Part shown: positions 11,920 to 24,165 of the stretch, in pieces
Layout: every line of letters begins with the position of its first letter
Numbering within the stretch: the first letter of the stretch is position 1
Assembly: GCA_947044405.1 (NCBI GenBank)
Contig: CAMRHE010000506.1
Coordinates: 248,001 to 312,000 of the forward strand
DNA length: 64,000 nucleotides
Direction of reading: 5' to 3'
Source: Leptodactylus fallax
Taxonomy: Eukaryota; Chordata; Amphibia; Anura; Leptodactylidae
Notes under the pieces: generated by a model
Told to the model about the DNA's origin: nothing
What the model saw: only the letters and a program-made list of their open reading frames with translations
The model's database searches: none
Translations under genes and position numbers: made by a program

Positions 11920-13210
11920 ATTTATTGTTCTTCCACTATTTTTTTAAGAATTAATCCTATCCCATAAAGTAATGCCATATTGCTAAGGCATGGCATCACT
12001 TTATTATCATGATGGTCTGAGCTCTGAGACCCCCACCGATCCTGTGAATGAAGGGGACACAGTGCTATGGCCCCTACACAATCTTTCTCTGTACAGTGGG
12101 ATAGGTTTATGAAGACTGACATTTCAATGCCAGTCTTCATATCCCTTGCAATGGCTGAGATTGTGCCTACAAGGCAATGATAAATCTGCCCCGCTATGTA
12201 TGAATGGGTCTGGCAGCAATTCCAATAAGTACAGATGAGGCCCCTTCATTTGCAGAATCTGCGGGGGCTCTACAGGTCATGGATCAGAAACAGATGACCA
12301 GATTGGACTACCCCTTTAAGACGCCTATTTCAATAGGTCATACATTCTGAATACTTTACCCTTGTAAACTACATTCATGGAAACTTCTAACCATTTTAAG
12401 CTGTGATTGCAGAAGCAAAATCGAAATGATGCAAATGTAGACGAAAACTCTACGGAGGGGGACAAATCAGCGCCCTCCTCATTTGCCACAAAATCCTATG
12501 TACAACACTGAGATGTAACGAAGGCTAAAAATACACAATAATTTCCACTTTCAGATGCTGAGTCTTGCTAGTTGCTAAGTGATGTTGCTAGGGGAGGTGT
12601 TTTGTGCAAAGCTTTTTAGCTTGGAAAAGGGCTTATATTCCCATCCAGAACAGAACAGCAATGTTGCAACGTAAATTAAAATAATTATGTTTTTGCCATT
12701 GACCTTGGAGGCATGTTCTTAAAAGACGTACCCACTGCTTTTACCCAGCAGACTTGATCTGAAGCACTCGACCACATCCCCTGGGTTAGCAGTCGCTTAA
12801 TATACTTAAACTAGGACATATAGGAATGTTTTCAGCGCCATGCCATTACTAAGAGAGTCCGGAAAATCATGAAACAGTCATAATGACGCATGATTGGACG
12901 GAGCTTCATTCAGCAATAATAGGAGGGGTGTTGTAGACACCATGGGGAGCTGTATATATTGGATTGTGAACTTGCTGTGTAGGAAGACTGAGTCTGGCCA
13001 ATGCTTTTCAATGTAATTAAAGACAATTTGTCTATTCATCTATGTTAATGACTTCTGGGATCACTGAATTTGCTTGTACTGCAAGCTGACAGTACAATAA
13101 CTCTCCTGGTGGAGGGAAACCCCACCATATGCACAATACAAAGTGATAAAGTGAACTGTCGTATACAAGGAAAGCACATTATATCACTATGTCACTGATT
13201 CCTAAGATAG
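11920..13210. other. Unrecognised sequence with one short hairpin
   Basis: No gene. A 15-bp stem with one mismatch lies at 12111-12142 (ATGAAGACTGACATT against AATGCCAGTCTTCAT). ACTACCCCTTTAAG at about 12309 looks like the right end of an AGGGG-type MITE whose left end I could not place. Confidence 0.5.
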
Positions 13211-13592
13211 TTAAAGGGAACCTGTGTCATGGAAAATGCAGTCCGATCTGCAGGCATCATGTTATAGAGAAGACGTAGCTGAGAAGATTCATATATGGGT
13301 TTCTAGGAAAAGATTCAATATAGCATGTCATTTATCCATTGAAATCTCTGCTCCTTTTATGCTGCCAAATCATGGGGGAGGTCCTATCAGTGATTGACTG
13401 TCCATACATAGCTGTCAATCACTAAGAGCTCCGCCTCCTTGATGTCTCAATATAGAAAGAGCAGAGATTTCAATGAATAAATGACACGCTATACTGAATT
13501 TATCCCTACAAAGTTATATATCATTCTGTTCCTGTTCATCTACTTCTTCTCTATAACATGTCGCCTGCAGATTGTACTGCAGGTTCCCACCC
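13211..13592. mobile_element. Foldback MITE, about 378 bp, nearly full-length palindrome
   Basis: Left end AGGGAACCTGTGTCATGG follows TTAA at 13211-13214. Inverted partner segments include CTGCAGGCATCATGTTATAG against CTATAACATGTCGCCTGCAG, and CATTGAAATCTCTGCTC against GAGCAGAGATTTCAATG, so almost the whole element can fold on itself around about 13405. The right TTAA is not preserved. No coding capacity. Confidence 0.7.
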
Positions 13593-13818
13593 AAATATTA
13601 CCATACAATAACTAAGTAATACATTACACAAATAATACTGCCATATAGTCCCTAAATAACACTATCATATATTTCCCATATCTTCCAATTACAAAGAAAA
13701 CTGTGATTTAGTGTCCAAGCACTACTTCCAATGGTACCAGGTGTTCTTGGGCAGGTAAGGAAGAAATGGTGAAGTTCCAAGTGTTTTGGGGTACTTACAG
13801 TTTTCATATTCCACTCTC

Positions 13819-14020
13819 AGGCTAGGTTCACACCTGCACCTGGATTCCATTTGGGGTTTCCGTCCTCGAATCCACTTAAAAAATGCAAGCAGAACTTTTC
13901 TCTCTGCATTTTTCCATCTTTTTCAGGCGGAAACCACTTTTTAAGCGGATTAGGTTTCATTTGTCGGGTCCCCAAGCGGACCCGACGAACGGAAACCCGA
14001 ACGCAGGTGTGAACCTGGCA
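13819..14020. mobile_element. Inverted-repeat MITE with AGGTTCACACCTGC ends
   Basis: Left end AGGCTAGGTTCACACCTGC; right end is the inverse (GCAGGTGTGAACCTGGCA). Inner arms CGGGTCC/GGACCCG around 13960-13990 add a second stem. Relatives are at 28155-28346, 38026-38272 and 62166-62356. Target duplication not clear; no coding capacity. Confidence 0.7.
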
Positions 14021-14344
14021 TCAGATTGCTCTTGGGGGACTAGTTTTTTCAAGGTGGGTGGGGGTAGCGCTGTCCAGTCTCTCCTTAGGCAACTTTGGGG
14101 AGACAGAACCTTTGCACAGGCCGGATGTTTTACATTGGGCTGAGTTCAGTGACACTCTGATCAGTTTCTTTCCTATGGTTATTGTCCCCCTTGATGTTTC
14201 TAGACGGATAGTTCATTTAATTGTAATGTCAGGAGAGTGCTTCCCATACACACCAATTCATTTGGGTTAAAAGAGGTATTTAAGCTTGAATGGGGCTGAG
14301 CTGCAATGTTAGACATAACCCACAAAAAAGAATTCCCCTGTTCG

Positions 14345-14556
14345 AGGCTAAGGCTACACGTTTCCAAAAAGGTGCGCTTTTGGTTTTAGATTAGCTGTGT
14401 TTTTTGAGCCAAAGTCAAGAGTGGCTTCAAGAGGGACATAGAAAGGAAACACTTATACTTCTCCCTTCTGCTAAATCCACTCCTGGCTTTGGCTCAAAAC
14501 CGCTCAAAATCTGCACGAAAAATGGCAGGTTTTCCGCACCGTGTGGCCTCAGCCTT
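14345..14556. mobile_element. Foldback MITE, GGCTAAGGC/GTGTGGCCTCAGCC ends
   Basis: Left AGGCTAAGGCTACACG and right CGTGTGGCCTCAGCCT-type ends pair. Inner arms TTTTTTGAGCCAAAGTCAAG and CCTGGCTTTGGCTCAAAA pair as well, so the element is largely palindromic. Same family as 9103-9339 and 27273-27494. No coding capacity. Confidence 0.7.
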
Positions 14557-16938
14557 ATATGGGAATACTTGTACTGATAGGAAAACCCTTCTACCTTTCT
14601 GCATCTTAGAATTATAGGTGAAGCATGTGGAGGACGTCAATCAAATCCTGCCATATTAAATCGATCCAGAATATTATATCTACTTCTGACCATTATCAAA
14701 GGAACATTATTGATTTTTAGGAATCTCATTGCATTGTCACAAAAAAATAAATATTGATCTCAAAGTTTATTAGATCGCTCTATGAAATCCACAGTCATAA
14801 GTATTACTCAGATTGTATGTCAGTAGAATAATATTGCCATAGTCGTCCAGCATAATATATGTGTACTGATCTGATGCACCAGAAAAGAAAACGGGAAGAA
14901 CAAAGAAAAGACATCAAGAAGCGCACTCGAGAAGCTTGTCATTACCACCCACATCCCCTCAGCTGGAGGACAGTAACTCTCTTAATGCAGGTGCAGCGCT
15001 GTGCTTTGTAAAATCTTCAGAATTTTCAGTGCCTACATGTTATCTTTTATTATGGGTATGACTACAGTTATAGAAGCCATAGCAGGTGCTACAAGGCTAG
15101 CAGCCTAAGAAGCCCACCCAGGTGCTGAGACATTTCTTATTTTCATGTGCGTTGAGCTAAGCCAGCCATACACATTAGACAATGATTGGCCACAATGCAG
15201 TTGATCAGATCTGTTGGACAGTTCTTAGGTCTTATTCACATTTTAGTGTTTTATATCAGTGTTTGCAAGGCAAAAGCAGGTCAAAAACACAAAACAGGTG
15301 GAAAGCTTTCTCTAATACGTGATCTGTGTGTAGTCTCCACTCTTGGTTTTGGCTTGCAAGCACTGACGTGCGAATAAAGCTTTTACGAATGTCCCACCAG
15401 CAACATGCCAGACTAAACTGTCAACCAAGGAGTCAATATAAAAAAAAAACACAACTCCCTGGGGCTCATGGAATGTGGTAAATGATCATCAGAATCATCC
15501 CAATTGTCCGAATGTACCAATGATGCTTTAGGGTACAAGAGTAATTCTGAAAGAAGAACCCCCTTCTTCCACTCTTTAGCAACAGGTCTGACCTTTGTAA
15601 GGAAGGTCTTCCAGATGGCCAGATATTCCCTTGTAGAACTAGTCAACCATATCCTGCTCCCCGAACGCTTAATGCTGTAGTTAAATATACACAAACCAAA
15701 GCTGGGTGCCATGGCAGTGTGTAAGGGGACAAGTGGAAAGAGATCTTAAAAGTATAGTAACCATGATGATCCCCATTAGCAGTCAGTCTACTCTCTCCCT
15801 TACTTTTGCCTTGCTACATCTTTAAGGTGCTGTCTGACATGATGCAGCTATAACATGATAAGTCCTCTAAAAAGGAAAATCCAATCCGATAAGTACCACC
15901 ACCACCACCAATGGACGTTACCACCCCATAGTCCATCTTCTATTCATTATCTAAAAAAAACACACCCCTGTTACCTAAAGGTGTTACTTCCATGGGACAC
16001 AGCAACATTTGGTGGTGTGTCCTGAGGCACAGAGATTTATTTTGCCATTATTGTTTTATAGATACCAGTATTATGGTGACAATACACAAGTCACATGAGT
16101 AGATCCTCCTTACTGCCTGACTACCTTACTGTACCTTGTTTCAAGCCCCCAGAAGCTTATACTTTTAGATTTTTGGCAGCTAAAATAACTAGAACGGGAT
16201 TTTACAAAACTTCCATAATTCTTATTAAACTGGTAAAAAACAAAGAAGAAATTCACAAGTATGCTTAAAGGCTCTAAGGAAAACTTTTTGATAAACATTG
16301 TATGACCTAGATCTGCTTCCTGTAAGGAGGATTCTGAACAAACTGTCTCAGGAGTATTTCATAAAAATGATAAGGAAACACTTGTGAGAAGACCCCATTG
16401 TAGGGTCGGGAGATATTTAGAAGATATTGTGCATCTTCTGTAAATAGGAAAAAAAAAATGTCTGTTAACTTCTAATGTAAAGACTCTCACGCACCTTCAG
16501 TAGATATCGGCCAAAAAAATAAAATGTTCCAAGGCTTGAAGTGTTTGGTTGTCTGTTGTAAGTGAGTGTGAGATAACAGATGATACTTAGGTATGCGTGG
16601 ATTGTTGTTTGCTTTGTCCCTGTGGGGTGCTGCTATATAATGGATCAGTGGGGGATGACTAGCTTAGCTTTTTTTTTTTTCCAGGAAATTAACAGTGTGA
16701 AGGATAGGATGAAGCAAGTAATTCTGCTTTGTGGGTCTCAAAAACGGACCATCTGATACGTCTCACAGCCATTTTGCTTTAGTTTGGCTGGTTTATATGA
16801 TTTTGACTTAAAGGGGTTATCCAGTTTCTTGTATTGATGGCCTATCCAGTGAACTATATATTTTTTTTTAGGCATAACGCCTTAGGAAACATTCTTGTTA
16901 GTCTCTTAGGATATCGTTCCTAAAAAAATGATGGTCGT
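14557..16938. other. Unrecognised sequence
   Basis: 2.4 kb with no recognisable gene. A 99-codon minus-strand frame at 15413-15712 has no motif I can name. (CCA)n at about 15898-15911 and poly-T at about 16668-16681 are minor. AAAGGGGTTATCCAG at about 16811 resembles a MITE end with no partner. Confidence 0.5.
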
Positions 16939-17025
16939 CAGAGGTCAGGGCAAGTGAAGATTGTTTGTCACAATCCACAGACAGAGGTCAGGGCAAGTGA
17001 AGTTTGTTCATCATAATACACATGC
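16939..17025. repeat. Imperfect tandem duplication, period 43 bp
   Basis: CAGAGGTCAGGGCAAGTGAA occurs at 16939 and again at 16982. A weaker third copy (AAAGGACAGGGCAGGCGA) follows at about 17026. Confidence 0.7.
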
Positions 17026-17029
17026 AAAG

Positions 17030-18835
17030 GACAGGGCAGGCGACATGGTGTCAATATGGTAGACAGGCAGAGGGTCAGGAGAAGTGAACAGGTTTGGACA
17101 CGGGCAAATTGGAAGAGATCAGGAAATAGTCAAACAGATAAAGCAGCAATAGCACACCTTTGCAGGATACTAGTAATCTAGGAAGCTTCTTGTTAGACAC
17201 CTTTCTGGGGAAGGGGGAATGTCTTATATAATCCAGGAGCCGGTTGGAGGGGAAGGGCTGATATTATAGGTGATATTATAGGTACAAAGTGATGGAAGAG
17301 CCAATTGAATACACAGTGGGGAAAATAAATAACACTATATGAGCCGTTCACCTGGTCAGTATCAGTGCCCGAATCGGTATACTATGTCTAGGGAGTACAG
17401 TGAAGTTGAAAGGACAGAAAAGCTGAGTTAAGTCGCGTGAGTAAATAGGCCAGTTTTAAAAGAAGTTTTTGTAGCTTCCACACAATTATGTGACAACAGT
17501 ATGCCTGAATTTTAGATCTTAGTCTGATAGCTTAAGGCAAAGAATCCAGAGTATAGCTGCACCACGGGAGAAGTCTTGGAGACTTGATGAGCTGGTGTGA
17601 TAAAGAAGGATGATAGCCATAGGTCATTGGCTGAATAGACAGTACATACAGGACATAAAGGCACTGTGGAGAGCTCTCTAGATGAGTCAAGCTGGCTATA
17701 CTTTTATTCAGCTGCCATATAACTTTATCATACACAGGCACACTCAGCTTGGTGCATATTTTCTCAAAAAGGAGCTAGTGGCTTATCTGCCCTAAAAAGA
17801 ACGTGCTGCCAGAAAATGACCTATTTTTGTCAATCAAGTTTTATGTTAAATATATTTTAAAGAACTTGCTGAGGTTTTTTTTTTCAATTGCCATGTTACT
17901 ATTTATAGTTTTAAAAAAAAATCCTAAAAATCCTGCAGTTCTGACTCTGGCCACAGAGCCAACTAATATGCTGACCCTTTCTGTTTTCTGTAGGAGATTT
18001 CTTTGCAGCAGCCCCCTCACTTACTGCAAACTGATGATCACAGCGATCATAAGACATAGATTGTACCAGCCACAATAGAGGATTTCACAGCTTATCTACT
18101 CCCCTCTCTACACACACAGGTTACAGCGCAGGTCTAGAAAAAAACACTTCCATAGAAGTCTATGGGGTCTACCCATGGTCCATCTCCAGGAGACAGGAAG
18201 ACTATTTTAGGTCTAGACTAGGAATTGTAAGATTTTTAGGATTTTTTAAATATAGATATTAATGTGGAAAATTAAAAACAGTATCACCAAAAATTCTTTA
18301 AAAAATCTGTTTAACATTAAAATGTGATTTAAACAATAGGTAATTTCCTGATGACACTTTCCCTTTAAAAAAAACACAAAAAATTTCCAGGTTGAAATTC
18401 AACATGATTGACCCTTCTTTTCCTTGGCTACTGGGGCACAACAAACGGTGGTTTTGACTAACATTCATCTAATGTGTGTGGTTACCTTTAAGGTATGTTC
18501 ACATGAGATGTATATACTTTGCATTTTCTATTGAAGAATTTTTCCTGGGGAATTTGGGTAGAAAATTTGTGGAGTTTACACTAAAGTAGATGAGACTGAA
18601 CCAAATCTTTTCGACATAGTGAGTAAAAAATCCACATGAAAATTGACCCATAGTGCAGATTTCCAATCCATAGCATGTCAATTTATGATGCATATTGTCA
18701 ACCTTTGCAATGCATACGGTGAAATCTGTAGCAAATTTGCAACAAAATCCAAAACAAATGCAAGTTTTATTGCAGATTCTTTCCAGGCATTGTCCACTGA
18801 ATTTATGTTCCATGTGGACATGCACTAAAATCGGA
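17030..18835. other. Unrecognised sequence
   Basis: No gene recognised. Contains A- and T-rich stretches; TTCCCTTTAAA at about 18358 resembles an AGGG-type MITE right end without a clear left partner. Confidence 0.5.
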
Positions 18836-18837
18836 AA

Positions 18838-19090
18838 CTGACAGATGTAAGGAAAGTAACATAAATTATTGTTTTTTTGTAGAAAAAATTTCAAGAATCT
18901 AAGGCCGGGTTCACACAACTAAGTCCTGTCCGGGAAAACGTTCTGTGTGAGGACGGAAGACTCGACTGAAGTCGAGTTCAGTCCAGGAAATATGGAGAGC
19001 ACATTTTTCCCGAAACCTGACCTTAGATTCTTGAAATGTTATCTACAGAAAATAAGTAATTTATGTTACTTTCCTCACTACATCTGTCAG
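18838..19090. repeat. Foldback repeat with about 68-bp inverted arms
   Basis: CTGACAGATGTAAGGAAAGT at 18838 pairs with ACTTTCCTCACTACATCTGTCAG-type sequence ending at 19090; the match runs inward through ATAAATTATT and TTCAAGAATCTAAGG (18890-18904) to CCTTAGATTCTTGAA (19020-19034). Arms of about 68 bp enclose a 115-bp spacer that contains CTCGACTGAAGTCGAG (18961) and a GGTTCACACAACTAAG motif. The two arms explain the mirrored short frames on opposite strands. No transposase. Confidence 0.85.
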
Positions 19091-19094
19091 TGTC

Positions 19095-19634
19095 CAGGCA
19101 TATATATTTTTAATTGCAGCCATGATAATGAAATAGATCTAAAATGATGCAGGTCCATTAGTAATAAACATAAGTCAAAACATCCTGACAATAATGTTTG
19201 CAATTTTACTTATAACTTGTGATTCTGTATGTCTGCCCACACAGTTTACTGCTCATGGCAGCTTGTGTGGGCAGAATTAGGCGCTTCAGGCAGCATAATT
19301 GACCGGATTTGCCTGAAAATCTGTCTTGAGAACTCATGCACCTGGTGGCACTCATGCATACTTTACTTGTACAATGATATCTAGAATCCTACAAGTCTGC
19401 ATTACAATGTGTGCCTCTGTGTAGTGCTTCTATGAGCAATACTTCTTAATGGAACACCTGCAAGATACGACATATGCTCCTCGCGATTAGCAAAATAAAA
19501 AGGAATGGGTTTATACAGGGACGTATGGCAAACATTATAGCAAATAACATGTATTAATGGGGCTGTATAGCAAACCTTGGAATGGTGCCCTACTCTGCAA
19601 TAACCATATTCAGCATCAAGTTATATTGGTGCAT
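19095..19634. other. Unrecognised sequence
   Basis: No gene. Leads into the minisatellite; degenerate units begin around 19630. Confidence 0.5.
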
Positions 19635-20215
19635 AGTGACATTACTGTAAAGGGAATATGCACACAGTGATGTCACAGTATAGGGATAATGCAAAAGGTC
19701 ATGTCACAGTACAGGGATAATACACACAGTGATATCACCGTACAGGGATAATGTACACAGTGATGTCACAGTACAGGGATAATGTACACAGTGATGTCAC
19801 AGTACAGGGATAATGAACACAGTGATGTCACAGTACAAGGATAATGTACACAGTGATGTCACAGTGCAGGGATAATGTACACAGTGATGTCACAGTACAG
19901 AGATAATGTACACAGTGATGTCACAGTACAGGGATAATGTACACAGTGATGTCACAGTACAGGGATAATGAACACAGTGATGTCACAGTACAAGGATAAT
20001 GTACACAGTGATGTCACAGTACAGGAATAATGCACACGGTGTTGTCACAGTACAAGGATAATAAACACAGTGATGTCACAGTACAGGGATAATAGGCACA
20101 GTGATGTCACAGCACAGGGTTTAATAAACTCAGTGAAGTAACAGTACAGGAATAATACACACAGTGATGTAACAGTACAGGGATAATGCATGAAGTGATA
20201 TCATACAGATATTAT
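19635..20215 (+). repeat. 31-bp minisatellite, about 18 units, with a 155-bp higher-order repeat
   Basis: The unit is GTACACAGTGATGTCACAGT followed by ACAGGGATAAT (31 bp). Central units are nearly identical and flanking units degenerate. Bases 19753-19845 (three units, 93 bp) recur exactly at 19908-20000, a 155-bp offset or five units, marking recent homogenisation. Most units contain TGATGTCA, one base off the CRE palindrome TGACGTCA. No spacer/repeat distinction, so not a CRISPR array. Confidence 0.95.
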
Positions 20216-22273
20216 GCAGATAATGACATCATAGAATAGTGAAAATATACACTATGATATGGCTGTAATGATGCATAGGTACAGTGTGAAAGCATAGGGA
20301 AAAAAATTATAATGATATCATTATCTGCAGGCACTTTGGGTCAGATTTACACTGTATAATATTTCAGCTGTATAATACTGCTTTATTCTCAATCATTTCC
20401 CAGTGTTACGTTGGGTCTATACATGGCTTATGCAAAGTGTACAACGTGCACCCTTGATGCTGCCAAACCCAGGGATCAAATGAGTGTAGCTGAATGCACT
20501 TTTATTGTTGATGGCCATGGGTACAGGAGGGGGGACTTCATCACTATGCCAGGAATAGGCACACACTGCCCACACTATAGTGCTGCCCCCTTATGGGATG
20601 ACTGGCTGCACCCATGGGTGTATTTACAGGTACATGTAAAATTCTACTGACACCACAGACCACCTCTAAGTGGCATACACTTGTTAAAGTTGGTGAGCGG
20701 TGTGGGCGACAATGGGACAACCACAAGCCTTGGGCCCCAGGCGGCTGCCCAAACAGACCATATTATAATCTATTACTTCTGTTAGGGTATATGTACAACA
20801 GTCTGCAGACCATTACAACACAGGGAGTAAAACTGGAAGGGATAGCCACACAAGGGCAGCAAGTGGGGACACATAGAAAACAAATATATATATCGGAGAA
20901 CACAAAAATGCTATAGAGATGGCAGTCAGGCTGTATATGGCTGTATCTAGACCCTGGGAACACAGATACAATTGCCAGCAGTGCCAGGTGCTGGTGATGC
21001 CACTTCAGAGGCAGCAAGCAAATTACAGTGATGGAATGGTGCCTCCTGTGGGTAGGTGGGCACCTCGCTTCGTACAAAGCACGTCCCTGTGGGTAGTTAT
21101 AGTACGGCCTTTTCATTCTTTCCACCCAGTTCCTTTCAGCATTTGTCATCTGACAAGCAGATGTGGGCACGTAATTGCTGTGTGCAATACACTTAGCTGT
21201 GAAGCATTGTGAGTTTACGGGTAGTTTTTTTCTTTCATAAATGCATGACATGCTCGTAAAGCGGAGTTGTTGGGATTGATGGATTTATCCATACACAGTG
21301 GCAGGGCCAGCAAGCTAATAGTCACGCTGTTCCTTGCAGTTTAATTTTATTGTCCATTATTAGATCCACTTAGGACAAATGTCATAAAGCTGCGCCACGT
21401 GACTTCATTTGCGCTCCGAGCTGGCAGTGCTTAACCCCTTCTCTGTCCTAAATTTTATTTTACGTTTAAGTCACTTTTCCCTGAAATTATATTGCACTAA
21501 ATAAAAGATATTTCTCTGTTTTAATGGGAATGTGAAACATTTTGCTAATATTAAAGTTATTGCTAGGGTACATGATGTTATCCCAGTCTATTAGAATGAA
21601 CGGTCGATAGACAGTGCAGCTATGGGTCAGGTGTGGAGCAACGGGTCATCGAATTGGAAGACTGGACCGTCTCTGTCGACATGCCCATTGACTATTTTAT
21701 ATTACTCAATGGTATGCCAAACCAGTGTCCTTTTGCCATGTATTTGGCTGGTATACATTTTTTTAATACTGTATTGGAAAGTGTATTTTTAATATAAGGG
21801 TATACTATGTGGTATAGATTTTTTTTACAATGGGAGTCTATGACAGATCTATGCAACTGAATATGCATAAAGTTGCATACATTGGGGACATATGCCTGGC
21901 GGCACTGCTCATAAATGCATGTAGTCTGACTTCTGCCCTATTACATATGGATTGTCTCATGTTCCATCTGATGCTGTATTACAGGAGAATAGGGGAGAAG
22001 ATCTCCAATACGAAGCTTATCTGGGGTAGTATGAAGAAAATTCACTTATGCAACAGACAAATATTCTAAGATATAGTACCGCAGTAAAGTAGGGCAGGAA
22101 AGTAGATTTTTGGGGACCACGCCTGTAGGGATAGAGCTGCTGATAACCAAATGACTGCACCACATATAGTAAAGACTGTCTGCACATCCTGTGCTCGTAT
22201 TAAATGAAGAAAGCATTTAAAAGGGGTTGTCTGGGATTAGATCATCCTTTAGTAATGGACCTAAATGGCCATA
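20216..22273. other. Unrecognised sequence, partly unique-looking
   Basis: No gene identified. Several overlapping frames of 79-162 codons on both strands (20411-21251) show no known motif. AT-rich, repeat-free sequence with an E-box (CACGTG, about 21396) at 21330-21560 is a weak candidate for conserved non-coding DNA. Confidence 0.45.
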
Positions 22274-22465
22274 TTAAAGGGTCATTCCATCTCATCAAAT
22301 CACTGCCAAGGTGGGAATAACTGCTCCTTGTTCCGACCCCTAGGATGGGACTTACGAGAACAGCTGAGCAATGCTGTTCATCTGTTCTCAGAAGGCCCGT
22401 CCTAGGGGTCGGGACTTGCAAGCAGTTATTGCAAGCAATTTGCTGAGATAGGAGTAACCCTTTAA
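22274..22465. mobile_element. TTAA-flanked foldback MITE, 184 bp
   Basis: TTAA at 22274-22277 and 22462-22465. Arms pair over about 85 bp: AGGGTCATTCCATCTCA and, inverted, AGGGTTACTCCTATCTCA at the tips; GACCCCTAGGATGGG and CCGTCCTAGGGGTCGGG near the centre. A partial AAAGGGGTTGTCTGGGA end at about 22220 suggests insertion beside an older copy. No coding capacity. Confidence 0.8.
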
Positions 22466-23995
22466 TACAAATAAAGAAACTCCCTAACTTACTTATATTA
22501 AAAACGCTTCTTCTTTTAAGATACGTCAGGGTCCCCTTGGTTGGCTGACGTTGCATGTAAATGGTCCAGTCCGTACATATTATCTCCCCTCAAGTCAAAC
22601 ATTGGGGCAGATTTACTATACAATTCTAAATTTTAGAGAGTAGAAACTTGCCAAATTTATCACAGTGGCTGATGCTGGATGACAAACCTGGTGTCTAGTC
22701 CATAGCTGACCATACACAGCTAGCAGAAAAAAGAAGCATCCTGCCTGATCTTCAGGAGGATTCTGCCCGAAGCCCCATTTAAATGAATGGGAGTAGAAAT
22801 CTTTCTGCTGAAGGTAGGAAGATTTCCACGCCAAAAATTTGCCATGTGAACTTACCCTTAGGCATCCTGCACACTGCCGCAATGCTTCTAGATTTTCCAG
22901 ACTGTATTATGATTACAAATCCCATTCAGACCTCTGATTTTATGACCTGAACTTAAAACATTGAGGGGTATATCATGCAGTAAGCTCTGGTCATTAGACT
23001 CAAGGTTTGAATGGGATTTGCAGCAAATCTGGTCACATTAGAGCCATGTGAGGAAGAGGCAATAAGGAGCAAAGGGGCACCAAGTCCTTCACTCTTCAAG
23101 ACTTGTTAAGGACTTTTTGTTTTGATGGTTGAACAGCATCACAAGCAGATTCTGCATGGGTGACACGTGCCTATGGCTGGCTTTGTTCCCATCTTACACA
23201 TTTATATCTTATCCACAGGATTGGACATTAATGTTTGATAGATGCAGGTCCTACCGCTAGGATCCATAACTATCTCCACCAACCTGGAAGCAAATGATTC
23301 TGCGGCCATTGTGAATGGAGAGGTAATAATTAATTCCCAAGAGAATTCCAAAAACAACCAAGCACGCTATAGAAGTGAATGGAAAAAGTTGCACATGCAT
23401 GGATAACTCTCTATTCAGTGGCCGCTATGTAAATATCTAGCCGCTGTCTATTGGAATACCCCTTTATGTCTTGTCTTCCCTCACAGTATTATAGTTCGCT
23501 GAATTATAAGTCAATTTGGAGACCTGAGATTGAGTTGTAAGCCATCTCTCTGACAGCTTTTATAAGCATTAGGCAAGGGAAAGCAGTGTGAAGCTGCATT
23601 TCTTAGGATACACCCCGGAGGATCTAAACATAGCATATAGTAGAAAAAGCACTGTGAGTTATGGGAGTTTTATAAGGCTCTGTGCACCCAGAGCCCTTCA
23701 CATTATCATAAAGTATATTCAGGGGAAAGACTTCATTTACCCAATGTAAGCCAAAAGAGTGTCCTTTAGTGGTCTTTCTGTCTGGTATACCTAGGTATAT
23801 CGCTTTTTAACTTTATAGATAAGTGCAAAAAAACTGTACTTTCCTACAAAGAGGACCACCATGTAAAAACCTATACCATGCTATATAGGATTGGATTTTT
23901 TTTTATATTGGGATCCTATGGGTAAGCTATGCCATTATATGCCTACATAGTGACATAAATTGGGGGCTTCTATTGGAGTTGTCACCCCCTCTACC
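22466..23995. other. Mostly unrecognised; one MITE end fragment
   Basis: Bases 22740-22862 resemble the right part of the element at 44515-45064, both ending CCATGTGAACTTACCCTTA. The rest shows no gene or repeat I recognise. Confidence 0.5.
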
Positions 23996-24165
23996 TCATA
24001 GATTGTAAGCTCTTGTGAGCAGGGTCCTCAGTCCCAGTGTGTGAATTGACTATTTCTTTGTAATGTATCTTTTTTGTCAGTACTTGAACCCTGCAAGTTG
24101 TACAGTGCTGCGGAATATGTTGGCGCTATATAAATAAAATGTATTATTATTATTATTATAGGCTC
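23996..24165 (+). repeat. LINE/SINE 3'-tail fragment ending in (ATT)n
   Basis: Reads TAGATTGTAAGCTCTTGTGA, then AGTGCTGCGGAATATG, TTGGCGCTATATAAATAAA and a short ATT repeat. The same tail ends the SINE at 55585-55862 on the minus strand and resembles the 3' end of the L2-like fragment at about 55440. A severed retroposon 3' end with no head. Confidence 0.7.

Noticed and set aside
15413..15712. 99-codon minus-strand frame as a possible exon or LINE piece
   Set aside because: A faint resemblance to L1 C-terminal text could not be anchored on any motif.
19635..20215. CRISPR-like regular repeats
   Set aside because: Units are contiguous 31-bp tandem repeats without unique spacers, in vertebrate-type DNA.
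20763..21251. 162-codon minus-strand frame with many Cys/His
   Set aside because: Cys and His are not spaced as zinc fingers, and overlapping frames on the other strand are equally open.
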